The position numbers and the translations under genes were made by a program. Under the pieces are notes generated by a model. That model saw nothing but the letters and a program-made list of their open reading frames with translations. It was not told the origin of the DNA and did not search any database. This document shows, piece after piece, positions 1-8,121 of a stretch of 10,313 nt of DNA. Source of the DNA: JAYZDP01 sp036337765 (GTDB taxonomy: Bacteria > Acidobacteriota > Thermoanaerobaculia > Multivoradales > Multivoraceae); contig JAYZDP010000003.1 in assembly GCA_036337765.1 (NCBI GenBank), forward strand, positions 1-10,313, written 5' to 3'. Positions within the stretch are counted from its first letter, which is position 1. The number at the start of each line of letters is the position of its first letter.

Positions 1-656
1 CGAGCCTGGGAATCCTGTCCCCTCTTATCGGCTTTCTGCTGGTCGGGCTTGGACTCGTGCCAGCTACCCTGCTGACACTCGTGCTCGCTCTCGTCGCCCT
101 TTACCTGACGCGGGCACCGGGCGGGGTCAAAGGGCGTCGACATGCGCTGCAGGCCCTCGGGATCGGCGCTGTGCTTGCCGTCGTCGGGTTCGTCGCGGCG
201 CGCGGCGGCAGAAACGTGCCGCCAATCCACGACATCACCACGAATCTCGACGATCCGCCGCAGTTCGTCGCGGCGCTCACCCATCCTGACAACGCGTCGC
301 GGGATCTGACCTACCCCCACGGCGGCAGCGATGTCCCGCAGCTGCAGCGCGAGGGCTATGGCGACCTCGAACCCATTCATCTGGACGGCTCGGCCGAGAC
401 CAGCTTCGCGGCGGCGGTAGCTGCAGCGAACGAGCTCGGGTGGGAGGTGGTCGATGAAGATCCCGCGACCGGGCGCATCGAAGCCACCGAGACGACAACG
501 ATCTTCTCGTTCGTCGACGACGTCGTCATTCGCGTTCGAGCCGACGGCCCAGGATCGGTCGTCGATCTGCGCTCCACCTCCCGCGTCGGGCAGAGCGATC
601 TAGGCGCCAACGCCGCTCGAATTCGAGCCTTCCGCGACAAGATTACCGGCGATTGA
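1..656 (+). CDS. DUF1499 family membrane-anchored protein (5' end cut by window edge)
   Basis: The reading frame is open from base 3, so the gene is cut by the left edge and 217 residues are visible. A GTG at 57 could be a start. However, the 18 residues before it are strongly hydrophobic and continue the membrane region, so the true start probably lies outside the window. The N-terminal part holds about two to three membrane segments: one or two spanning roughly visible residues 1-38, and another near 50-67 (ALGIGAVLAVVGFVAAR). A soluble domain follows, with hallmarks of DUF1499 (PF07386): IHDITTNLDDPPQF, a GYGDLEP segment, GRIEAT, FVDDVVIRVR and the C-terminal block RSTSRVGQSDLGANAARI. The soluble domain is presumably outside the cytoplasmic membrane. 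The molecular function of the family is unknown. The gene converges on addA and is not part of the minus-strand operon. The family call is confident; any function would be a guess. Confidence 0.85.
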   Translation, partial: SLGILSPLIGFLLVGLGLVPATLLTLVLALVALYLTRAPGGVKGRRHALQALGIGAVLAVVGFVAARGGRNVPPIHDITTNLDDPPQFVAALTHPDNASRDLTYPHGGSDVPQLQREGYGDLEPIHLDGSAETSFAAAVAAANELGWEVVDEDPATGRIEATETTTIFSFVDDVVIRVRADGPGSVVDLRSTSRVGQSDLGANAARIRAFRDKITGD

Positions 657-665
657 TTCCGCACG
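657..665. other. Nine-base gap between convergent genes
   Basis: The stop codons of the DUF1499 gene (654-656) and addA (666-668, minus strand) are separated by nine bases. No hairpin with a U-tract fits here, so transcription of either unit must end inside the opposing gene or by a factor-dependent mechanism. Confidence 0.8.
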
Positions 666-3600
666 TCAGACGGCCAACAGGACGCCCTCCGCCGGTTCGC
701 CGTGGATCTGGCCGAATGCGAACAGATACCAGGCGAGCTGGATCTCGTAGCGCTCACGGCTGGCATCGACGTCGGCGTCGGTCTTGTAGTCGACGATTAC
801 CCAGAGACCCTCCTCGCGGAACGCCAGGTCGACCGTCCCCTCCAGCAAGCGGCCATCTGACAACGCGACGAGAAACGGAGCTTCGCGAAGGCACGAACCG
901 AGCTGCGCCGCCCGCCGCGCCCGTTCGAAAACCGGATGGGCCAGGGCCGCAACCACGGCATCGGCCGCAGCGCCGCGCTCGTCGTCCGGAGCGTCGATCA
1001 TCACGGCGTGCATCGCCGCCATCGCCGCCACCTCGCCGCCGTCGGCATCGAGGTCGAGATCGCGCAACAAAGTGTGGACCAGGGTCCCGAATCGGACTCC
1101 CGACGGCCGGCTCGGCGTCCGGGCCGTACGTTCGTGCGACACCACCGAGTCCAAAACCGCGGGCCCCTCCTCCAGTTCGGTGACCACCAGCACGTCGTGC
1201 TCCGGCACCTTCCCCGCCTCAATCCGCTCGAGGCGTCGCGCACGCCAGGCCTCGAAACGCTCGATCCCACGGTCAACCTCGCCGGCGTCGTCCTCGCTCA
1301 GAATCTCGACCTGGCGGATGCCGAAGTTCTCCTCGGCATCCCGCCGCAGCACTCGGGGATCCCACCACACCACCTCGTGCGTGGCCTCTTCGCCCAGGGT
1401 GTGCAGGCCCGGCCGCACCGAGTCCTCGACCCGTCCGTCGAACTCGGGCGGGCGCTCGACAACGCTCGCCTCGCCGAAGGCCGGGCAGCCCGCAGCCATC
1501 GACGAGCTACGCCACTGCGCCGAGGCCGGATACACGGCTCGGTGCAGAGGTTCGAGCCACCCCGGGAGCGGCTCGTCGCCAAGCGTCGGTACCACCAGAA
1601 GATCCCGCGCCCGTGTCGCCGCAACGTAGGCAAGCCGCACACCTTCGGCGCGATCTCGCTCCCGCTCCCGCTCCGAGTTCGCCACCAGCTCGGCGGGCGC
1701 GCAGTCCAGAAGCCGCATCGCACAAAGGCCGCGACGCGCGTCGACATGCTTGTCGGGCCTCTCCCTCGCCAGCTGCGCCGTCATGTCGGCCAAAACGACC
1801 ACCGGGAACTCCAGACCCTTCGCGGCGTGAACCGTCATCAGTCGTACGCCCTCCGCCCCCTCCTCGACCACGGGCGCCTGTGTGCTGGCCGGCTGGTCGG
1901 CCTCGTCGGCGAGCCGCTGCACGAAGCCGCGGAACGAGAACCCGCCACCGAGCTCGTAGGAGCGAGCCAGGTCGCACACCCGCTGAACGTTGGCGAGCAC
2001 CTGATTGCCGGCCGGCCGCAGCGCCAGCGCCGCGTGGGCGCGAGTGATCTCGAGCAGCTGCTGCAGCGTCTGCACGATCGGGCGCCAGTTGCGACGCCGG
2101 TGCAGGCGCGCGAGCACACCTAGCGCCTCCACCACAGAGCCGAAGCGCTTTATCTCGTCCGGACCGAGCTCGTCGGCGCCTGATGCGAACGGATGCAGCC
2201 GATACTTCTGTGAGAACAGAAAGAGCGTCTCGTCGTCGACCGAGAAAAGCGCTCCGCGCAGGGTCGCGAAGACCGCCAACTCGTCATCGGGCCACTCGAT
2301 CGCCACCAGCGCCGAGCGCAGTGTCTCGACCTCCTCGCGCTGGTGGAAGGTGCGCGCGCCGACGAGCACGTGCGGAATCCCGCGCGTTTCGAGACCGCGA
2401 GTGTAGGTTCGGGTCACATCGCTCGAAAACGCCATGTAGCGACGAAAGAGGATGCATACATCACTCGGTTCCACGTCACGAGCCTCGCGGGTCTGCGGAT
2501 CCTGCACCTGCCATCCGCTGGTATGAACCAGCCAGTCGATGAAGGCAACGACGTCGGTGGGCTGTGATTCGTCGATCTTGCGCCGCCAGATCTTTCCCCA
2601 GTAGCCATACGGGTCGGACACCGGCAGCGCCACCACGCAAGGCTGGCAGGTCGGAGCCTTACGCGCGGGCGCCAACGGGATGTACTCAGGCTTCCCCCTT
2701 TCCATGTCCTCCTGCATCGAGACCGAAAACGCGTTGTTGATTGCGTTTTGGATCGGCTCGGTGGCGCGAAAGCTCTGACGCAGCTGAACCAGTCCGACGC
2801 CATGATCGACCAGACCCGCCTTGATCTCCTGGTAGTGCACCACGTCAGCGCGGCGGAAACGGTAGATCGACTGCTTCGGGTCACCGACCAGAAAGAGCTT
2901 GCCCGCGGCGGGTCTGGCGTCCCGCCAATCCCCCTGGGCGGGATCGTCGGCGGCCAGAAGCAGGAGGATCTCGGTTTGCAGCGGGTCGGTGTCCTGGAAC
3001 TCGTCGACGAACAGGTGCGTGAACTGCCCGCCGAAGAACTCACGCACACTCCGGTGATCGCGCAGCAGATCGCGCGCACACAGCAGCAGATCCACGAAGT
3101 CGATCTCCCCGCTGCGCCGCTTCAAGGCGTTGTAGCGCTCGAGCAGCCCTCCCAGGTCATGACGCAGGCATGCCGCGAGATCCGCGTCGGCCAGATCGCG
3201 AAACTCTTCGAGCGCCTCGATCAACCGATCGCGCCGCTCGATCACCTGGGAGCGCGAGACCCCCTCGGCGAAGGCTCCGTAGCCCTTGCGACGATCGCGA
3301 CGCAGCTCAGGCACGAGCCTCACCAGACGCGCCTCGAGCTCGTCGTGATCGAGCTCCGCCACTGCCTCGACCCGCTCAGTCCAGTCGACCAGGGCCTCGG
3401 CCGGCTCCAGGGCCTGCCGCAGAGTGTCGCGCGGATCGGGGCAGCGCCGGCTGATTGCGGCAAGCTCGGTCACTTCGGCCAACAGGTCGGCGATACGGGC
3501 CTCACGATCGAACTCGGGTCGCTCCCACCGGGCGCCGAAGTCTCGCCACTCTGCCAGCTCCCACCCCGCCCGTCGCAACTGGTCCAAGGGCGTGAACCCG

Positions 3601-4145
3601 GGGCGCGGCGGCCGCGAAGCCAGCCGACTGAGTGCGCGCCTCACTCCCTCTGGCGTCTCCTCGAGGCTTTCCTGGATCCAGGTCTGGAAGGCGCGCTCGA
3701 AAACGCGCGGCGCCTCCTCCTCCGACAGCCCACGGAACGCCGGGTCGACCCCCGCCTCGACTGGCCGCTCCCTGACCAACTCGGCGCAGAAGGAGTGGAT
3801 GGTCCCGATGTGCGCTTCCTCGAGGTGGCCCAGAGCGTCCTCGAGATGACCACGCTCGGCGTCCCGTCCATCGCTTTCGGTCGCCAGGCGCGCCGCATCG
3901 AGCTCTTGGCGCAGCCGCAGCTTGAGCTCCCCTGCGGCCTTGCGGGTGAAGGTCACAGCGACCAGGCCGCCCATTCCCTTCGTGGCACGGCCCTGAGCGA
4001 TGATCGCCACGAAGCGTCGAACGAGCTCGGTCGTCTTACCGGTCCCGGCCGCCGCCTCGACCAGCAGACTCTCGTCCAACGACGCCCGAACCCGGTTGCG
4101 CGCCTCCTGGTCGACCAGCGGCCTTTCCCTTCCGCTGTCGCTCAC
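666..4145 (-). CDS. addA: AddA-type ATP-dependent helicase/nuclease (UvrD/RecB superfamily 1A)
   Basis: This is the helicase-nuclease subunit of AddAB, which unwinds and degrades double-strand DNA ends to load RecA for recombination. With the GTG start at 4145 it has 1159 residues, normal for AddA. All superfamily 1A motifs are visible: Walker A AAAGTGKT (31-38, Lys37), motif Ia VTFTRKAA, GTIHSFC (114-120), Walker B VDEFQD (380-385), VGDPKQS (420-426), motif IV LRQSFRA (455-461), motif V VHAAKGLEFP (772-781) and motif VI VAATRARD (841-848). The C-terminal PD-(D/E)XK nuclease looks intact: His1024 in FGTLVH, EGTVD (1102-1106), VDYKTD with Asp1119 and Lys1121, then Gln1136 in QLAWY. A longer frame reaches back to 4244 but would overlap addB by 103 bases. 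The GTG at 4145 gives a 4-base GTGA overlap and has a good ribosome binding site, so it is preferred. Actinobacterial AdnB is a less likely alternative, because the partner here is an AddB with an iron-sulfur cluster. Confidence 0.93.
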   Translation of the reverse strand: MSDSGRERPLVDQEARNRVRASLDESLLVEAAAGTGKTTELVRRFVAIIAQGRATKGMGGLVAVTFTRKAAGELKLRLRQELDAARLATESDGRDAERGHLEDALGHLEEAHIGTIHSFCAELVRERPVEAGVDPAFRGLSEEEAPRVFERAFQTWIQESLEETPEGVRRALSRLASRPPRPGFTPLDQLRRAGWELAEWRDFGARWERPEFDREARIADLLAEVTELAAISRRCPDPRDTLRQALEPAEALVDWTERVEAVAELDHDELEARLVRLVPELRRDRRKGYGAFAEGVSRSQVIERRDRLIEALEEFRDLADADLAACLRHDLGGLLERYNALKRRSGEIDFVDLLLCARDLLRDHRSVREFFGGQFTHLFVDEFQDTDPLQTEILLLLAADDPAQGDWRDARPAAGKLFLVGDPKQSIYRFRRADVVHYQEIKAGLVDHGVGLVQLRQSFRATEPIQNAINNAFSVSMQEDMERGKPEYIPLAPARKAPTCQPCVVALPVSDPYGYWGKIWRRKIDESQPTDVVAFIDWLVHTSGWQVQDPQTREARDVEPSDVCILFRRYMAFSSDVTRTYTRGLETRGIPHVLVGARTFHQREEVETLRSALVAIEWPDDELAVFATLRGALFSVDDETLFLFSQKYRLHPFASGADELGPDEIKRFGSVVEALGVLARLHRRRNWRPIVQTLQQLLEITRAHAALALRPAGNQVLANVQRVCDLARSYELGGGFSFRGFVQRLADEADQPASTQAPVVEEGAEGVRLMTVHAAKGLEFPVVVLADMTAQLARERPDKHVDARRGLCAMRLLDCAPAELVANSERERERDRAEGVRLAYVAATRARDLLVVPTLGDEPLPGWLEPLHRAVYPASAQWRSSSMAAGCPAFGEASVVERPPEFDGRVEDSVRPGLHTLGEEATHEVVWWDPRVLRRDAEENFGIRQVEILSEDDAGEVDRGIERFEAWRARRLERIEAGKVPEHDVLVVTELEEGPAVLDSVVSHERTARTPSRPSGVRFGTLVHTLLRDLDLDADGGEVAAMAAMHAVMIDAPDDERGAAADAVVAALAHPVFERARRAAQLGSCLREAPFLVALSDGRLLEGTVDLAFREEGLWVIVDYKTDADVDASRERYEIQLAWYLFAFGQIHGEPAEGVLLAV
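1657..1674 (-). repeat. Three tandem copies of a hexamer inside addA
   Basis: CGCTCC (plus strand) is repeated three times in a row. On the coding strand it encodes alternating Glu-Arg in the stretch SERERERDR, between helicase motifs V and VI of AddA. Gain or loss of a unit would keep the frame. It is probably simple low-complexity coding sequence for a charged helix. Confidence 0.5.
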
Positions 4146-7100
4146 GCGCGTCCCCTCAGACCGACGAGCGCGACCAGTGGTTCTTGTCGCTTGCGGGCCA
4201 CCCGCAGCTCCTCGTAGGGTCCGCACACCGTCCGGTAGTCGCACCAGCGACAGGCGTCCTCTCGCGGCGCCGCCGGGAAGAAGCCGTGCAGGACCGAGTG
4301 CTCCACAAGATCGACGACGGCGCGGACCGCCGCCCGGCTGTCAGCGGTGAGCTGCACCTCGATCTCGCGATACCCACCCCGCTGCGTACAGTAGAACAGC
4401 CGTCCCGACTCCACCCGCTCCCCCTCCTTCGCCAACTTCTCCTCGGCCGCGAGCGCGTAGAGAACCGGCTGAAGGATCTCCCCGCCCTTGATGACGAGGG
4501 CCTTCTCCTTGGGTGCTCGACCGGTCTTGTGATCGGTAACGCGCATCGCCTGACGGCGCCAGTTCCGTTCCACCATGTCGATCGACCCACGCAGCCTCAG
4601 CCCGCCGAGCACCACCGCCTCTTGCGGGCTACTGGCGGAATCGCGGGTGTCGTCGGGCGGCAGTCCGAAGGCGAGTTCGGCGTGCATGGGCACCCAGTCG
4701 CTGTCGTCGACCAGGCGTCGGATCCAGCCACGAAGATCGGTGCGTAGGCTCTCGATCTCACTGGCCCACACGCTCGGCAGTGCCGGAGCCAGCTCCTCGG
4801 CGTAGCGATCGGAGACCTCGTCAAGCGAGCGGTCGAGCGCCTCGAGGAGATCGCCGACGAAATCGAGGTGCAGCGGCAGGAGCCCCGCTTGCTTGATGCG
4901 CTCGAAGAAGACGAACTGGGTCTCGTGAAACAGCGAGCCCCGAGTCAACGGGTCGAGGCGCTCCGGTGACGCCAGGTCCTCACGCGGCCGCAGCCGGTGG
5001 ATTGCGTACAGCAGAAACCGGTACGGACACACCGCGTAGCTCTGGAGCGCGGTCGGAGAGTAGCTGCGACGCTCCGGCAGCTGAGCGCGGAGGACCTTGA
5101 GTGTCGACTCCTCCGGCGCGACCAGACCGTCGACCGACGTCCAGTTCTCGAGCCAACGACGTGCGCGGGTACGTAGGGATCGGACCAGATGCTCGTTGTT
5201 CTCGAGCAGGTAGCGTGCCTTGCCCTTGCCGTCGGTGGCGTTCGGGTGCAGCAGCGGCGCCAACACCGCGAGGTCGAACTCGGCCTCGTCGATCGCGGTG
5301 TCGGCATCGGTCGGCGCCGGCCAGCCGAGCCGGGCCGGTGCGGCCGTCTCGAGCGACTGCAAGGCCGGCATGCGCCCGGTAGCGGCCCGAAGCAGGTCCA
5401 GCGCGTAGAACGAGGGCACCCGTGCCCTACCCGCGACCTGATCGAGACGCGGGTACGAGGCGACGAGTCGCTCAGCCGCAGCCGACAGAGCGCGACGCAG
5501 CAGCGCCCGTTCCTCCCGGAAGCGATCCTCCTGGGTGTCGAGATCGCCACCGAGCCTCTGCCGATCGACGTCCAGCAGCAGAGGGTCCTCGAAAGGCTTG
5601 GCCGGAAAGAGCCCTTCGGCCAGTCCCGCCAGAAAGACCGAATCGAAGGAGCGGCCGTTCGCTTCGGGAATAGTGGCGACGAAGACCCTGCCGTAGCGTC
5701 GCGAAGGCGGCTCGTCCTGCAGAAACGACAGTCGGTCTCGTAGCACCTCCTGGACCTGACCCAGGGTCACGGGTCCGACCTCCGACATCGGTCGTAGCTC
5801 GGCGAGCAGGCCCAGTACCCGCTCGGGCTCGCGCAAAATCCTCGCCGCAAGACGCTCGAGCTCCCCGATCCAGACGCCCCAGGTCGCCGAATCTGGGAGC
5901 GCCGCGAGATGCTCGATGACCGGCAGCGCGAAGCGCCGCAGACTCGCCAATCGCACCAGATCGCGCTCCAGGCGTCGGCGCTGCGCATCCTCTTCGTCGC
6001 CGACCTCGCGCAGGCGCAGCTCCATCTCACGCTCGAGTCCGCCGAGCCGGCGCCGCCAGCGATCTTCACCACCGATCACCGCCGCATCGAGAATCAGCCG
6101 CTCCCACAGCGCCGGCGTGGGCAGGCTCGGTCCCTCGGCCTCGGGAGTCAGATCTGAAGGCGGCTCGACGACGAGGGTCTTGAGCACCAGCTGATCGTCT
6201 GCCGGCTCCACCCACGGCACCTCACGCCGTGGCGGTGCGCCTTTCTCGTCCAGCGGCGGCGTCTCACCGAGCGACAGGTACTCGGCGAAACGGGTGGCCG
6301 AGAGCCCCTCGGCAGCGCAGGCCAAAAGCGCCAGAAAGGCCCTACCCCCCGTGTCGGGTCGGCGAGTCCCACGCGTGAAATACGCAGGCACGCCACCGCG
6401 GCGCAGAGCGTCCTCGAGCAACGGCATATAGGTGCGCGGGTGCCTCAGGAGGATCGTCATCCGGTCGAAGGACACACCCTGTTGCGCGCGGGCCAGGATG
6501 CGGCGGGTGATCTCGACGCACTCGCGGTCCTCGCCTGGCGCGGAGAAAAGCTCGAGGGTTCCGTCGCGCTCCGCCGTCTGTTCCGGCGCCTCGAGCTGGA
6601 AGAGAAAGCCCCGCGCCCGCACCAGATCGGTCACGCCGGTTGCGTCGCGGCCCGATTCGGCCTCCTCAACTTCGCCTCGAACGACTCTTCTCAGACGCTC
6701 GAGCGGCTGCCCGGTGCCGGCCGGGATTGTCGCCAGACACGAGGGCGCCCGCTCCACGAGCTCCCCCAGCAGCTCCTGCTCGAGGCCAGAGCGCGGTTCG
6801 ATGTCCAAGAGCAGGAGCGGCAGCCCCACCAACCGACCTCCGTGCTCGCGCACCTGGGCGATGGCCGCCTCGAGCACGCGACGGCGATCCACCAGCTCCC
6901 ACTGCTCCAGGGCGCCTTCGAAGCGACGCTGGATCTCGGCGAGGTCCTTCCCCGCCGGCCCGAGCCGTGACAGAGCCTCCCGATCAACTCCTTCGAGACG
7001 CAGCTCGTCGAGAGTCCGAGCCACCGCGCGTGCCAGACCAGGCATCTCGGCAACCGGAACGAAGTAGCCCAGCTGGCGATCGCGTAGCGCCGCGTGCACG

Positions 7101-7381
7101 CAGCTCGACGCCAGCGCCACGGTACTGAGGCCGAACAGTGAGCGCAGCCCCGATTCGGCCAGCGACGCACTGGCGAGCTCATGCGCCAGCTGATGCAGGG
7201 TCGAGCGGTGCCGACCCAGAGTCGGGCCCAGCACCGGCAGCCCTCGACGGAGGACGTCGTCTGCCGCGCCACGGGCAGGCGCGAGGATCAACAACTCCGA
7301 CCGATCGCTCTCCTCGTCCAGCCAGGCGAGGGCCTGCGAGACGCGTTCCTCTCCGCTTGCCGAGACGAAAATGCGCGCCAC
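4142..7381 (-). CDS. addB: AddB-type helicase-like/nuclease subunit with 4Fe-4S cluster
   Basis: Second subunit of AddAB, 1079 residues from GTG at 7381. The N-terminal helicase-like region has no Walker A: where GxGKT would be expected the protein reads LILAPARGAADD (residues 31-42). It therefore should not be a motor; in characterised AddB this half helps recognise Chi. Family-typical segments include ILLRHPRTYMPLLEDAL (about 310-326) and VATIPEANGRSFDSVFLAGL followed by EGLFP (568-593). The C-terminal nuclease shows Cys785 in YAVCPYRF, LFHE (His819), GSID (Asp935), TDHKTG (Asp950, Lys952), Gln971, and CRWCDYRTVC (Cys1044, 1047, 1053). One distant cysteine plus C-x2-C-x5-C matches the 4Fe-4S cluster of AddB and Cas4-like nucleases. 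Both AddAB nuclease sites therefore look active. The start overlaps the SDR stop as TAGTG and the stop overlaps addA as GTGA. The upstream purine-rich sequence (GGTGGGGCGG) is only a loose ribosome binding site. Confidence 0.9.
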   Translation of the reverse strand: MARIFVSASGEERVSQALAWLDEESDRSELLILAPARGAADDVLRRGLPVLGPTLGRHRSTLHQLAHELASASLAESGLRSLFGLSTVALASSCVHAALRDRQLGYFVPVAEMPGLARAVARTLDELRLEGVDREALSRLGPAGKDLAEIQRRFEGALEQWELVDRRRVLEAAIAQVREHGGRLVGLPLLLLDIEPRSGLEQELLGELVERAPSCLATIPAGTGQPLERLRRVVRGEVEEAESGRDATGVTDLVRARGFLFQLEAPEQTAERDGTLELFSAPGEDRECVEITRRILARAQQGVSFDRMTILLRHPRTYMPLLEDALRRGGVPAYFTRGTRRPDTGGRAFLALLACAAEGLSATRFAEYLSLGETPPLDEKGAPPRREVPWVEPADDQLVLKTLVVEPPSDLTPEAEGPSLPTPALWERLILDAAVIGGEDRWRRRLGGLEREMELRLREVGDEEDAQRRRLERDLVRLASLRRFALPVIEHLAALPDSATWGVWIGELERLAARILREPERVLGLLAELRPMSEVGPVTLGQVQEVLRDRLSFLQDEPPSRRYGRVFVATIPEANGRSFDSVFLAGLAEGLFPAKPFEDPLLLDVDRQRLGGDLDTQEDRFREERALLRRALSAAAERLVASYPRLDQVAGRARVPSFYALDLLRAATGRMPALQSLETAAPARLGWPAPTDADTAIDEAEFDLAVLAPLLHPNATDGKGKARYLLENNEHLVRSLRTRARRWLENWTSVDGLVAPEESTLKVLRAQLPERRSYSPTALQSYAVCPYRFLLYAIHRLRPREDLASPERLDPLTRGSLFHETQFVFFERIKQAGLLPLHLDFVGDLLEALDRSLDEVSDRYAEELAPALPSVWASEIESLRTDLRGWIRRLVDDSDWVPMHAELAFGLPPDDTRDSASSPQEAVVLGGLRLRGSIDMVERNWRRQAMRVTDHKTGRAPKEKALVIKGGEILQPVLYALAAEEKLAKEGERVESGRLFYCTQRGGYREIEVQLTADSRAAVRAVVDLVEHSVLHGFFPAAPREDACRWCDYRTVCGPYEELRVARKRQEPLVALVGLRGRA
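4152..4157 (-). promoter_or_regulatory. Ribosome binding site of addA
   Basis: On the minus strand GAGGGG lies 6 bases before the GTG at 4145, inside the last codons of addB. It supports the GTG start over the upstream in-frame codon at 4244. It also fits reinitiation or coupling with addB, whose TGA overlaps the GTG as GTGA. Confidence 0.65.
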
Positions 7382-8121
7382 TAGGATTCCGCCCCACCAC
7401 GCGGCGCCGCAGACTTGCGGACCACGCGCTTGAGCGGCGACATCCGGATCTCGTCGACCACCGCGGTAGGCGGCTGCGCAACGACGGCGGCGACCGCGTC
7501 AGCCACCGAGGCCGGATCGAGCGCGTTGTCCGCGCCAGGGCCTGGTTCGAAGTCGAGGTCGTCGAAAAAGGGCGTGCGCGTCATCGCAGGGCTGACGAAG
7601 CTGACCCGCACCCCGCGTGACGAGACCTCCTCACGCAAGGCCTGTGCAAAGCCGCGCAGCGCGAATTTCGAGGCGCAGTACACCGCTCCCTTCTGCGTCC
7701 CGCGGTGGGCCGCCTCCGAGCCGATGAAGACCACGAGCCCGCCCCGTTTGCGCTTCATCCGGGGCACGAACGCCCGGCAGAGGTAGGCATGCGACAGGAA
7801 GTCGAGCTCCACGAGACTGCGGATTGCGTCGTAGGAGAATTCCTCCAGCGACCCGAAGTCGCCACGGCCAGCACACAGCACCACGACCGCGGCGTCGGCG
7901 TGTTCGGTGGCGAGCTTCTCGGCCTGGGTGGGGAGACTGTCCAAGTCGCCGAGATCGAGGGAGACATGTCGGAACGCCGAAGATTGTTCGAGCTCGGCGT
8001 GCCCGCGACGGCTCACTCCGACGACTTCGAGACCGTCGGCAATCAGCCGCGCGCAGACAGCTGCACCGATCCCGGAGCTCGCCCCGGTCACAACCGCCTT
8101 ACGTACCGCGTCGTCGCTCAT
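7381..8121 (-). CDS. Short-chain dehydrogenase/reductase (SDR), classical type
   Basis: NAD(P)-dependent oxidoreductase of 246 residues, substrate unknown. The Rossmann cofactor motif TGASSGIG is at 12-19, and Arg-Arg in VSRRGH (37-39) hints at NADPH preference. DLGD lies at about 56-59, and CAG (83-85) stands in for the usual NAG. The catalytic Ser135 (IGSEAA), Tyr148 and Lys152 (YCASK) are in place with the normal Ser-Tyr spacing of 13. The tetrad asparagine, expected in a VNL-like segment, appears as Asp107 in VELDFLSHAY, an uncommon substitution. After the active site comes PAMTRTPF, a variant of the PG...T motif. ATG 8121 is chosen because it overlaps the upstream stop as ATGA and has GGCGAG 5 bases before it. 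An in-frame ATG at 8142 would add seven residues and a 25-base overlap. The context (radical SAM lyase upstream, addB downstream) does not reveal the substrate. Confidence 0.88.
   Translation of the reverse strand: MSDDAVRKAVVTGASSGIGAAVCARLIADGLEVVGVSRRGHAELEQSSAFRHVSLDLGDLDSLPTQAEKLATEHADAAVVVLCAGRGDFGSLEEFSYDAIRSLVELDFLSHAYLCRAFVPRMKRKRGGLVVFIGSEAAHRGTQKGAVYCASKFALRGFAQALREEVSSRGVRVSFVSPAMTRTPFFDDLDFEPGPGADNALDPASVADAVAAVVAQPPTAVVDEIRMSPLKRVVRKSAAPRGGAES

Noticed and set aside
645..696. Seven-base inverted repeat ACCGGCG (645-651) and CGCCGGT (690-696) around the convergent stops
   Set aside because: The loop would be 38 bases, there is no U-tract, and both arms are coding; a chance match in GC-rich DNA is more likely than a terminator.
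653..1183. Plus-strand open frame just after the DUF1499 gene
   Set aside because: Arg/Pro-rich low-complexity translation, antisense to the AddA nuclease domain.
936..2123. Plus-strand open frame of 395 codons opposite the addA C-terminal half
   Set aside because: Shadow of the addA coding frame; Arg/His-rich translation without recognisable domains.
2636..2650. CQPC (C-x2-C) in AddA suggesting a metal site
   Set aside because: A single pair with no partner cysteines nearby, in a variable region between helicase motifs.
2748..4217. Long plus-strand open frame (489 codons) opposite addA
   Set aside because: It lies wholly antisense to an addA with all expected motifs, in GC-rich DNA where antisense frames stay open by codon bias. 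The translation resembles no family and has no start context.
4146..4244. N-terminal extension of addA to 4244
   Set aside because: It would overlap addB by 103 bases, adds Arg/Gly-rich sequence unlike the family, and the GTG at 4145 has both a ribosome binding site and a GTGA overlap.
4142..5040. Cas4-like cysteine pattern suggesting a CRISPR link
   Set aside because: The same iron-sulfur nuclease belongs to AddB. No other cas gene or repeat array is present.
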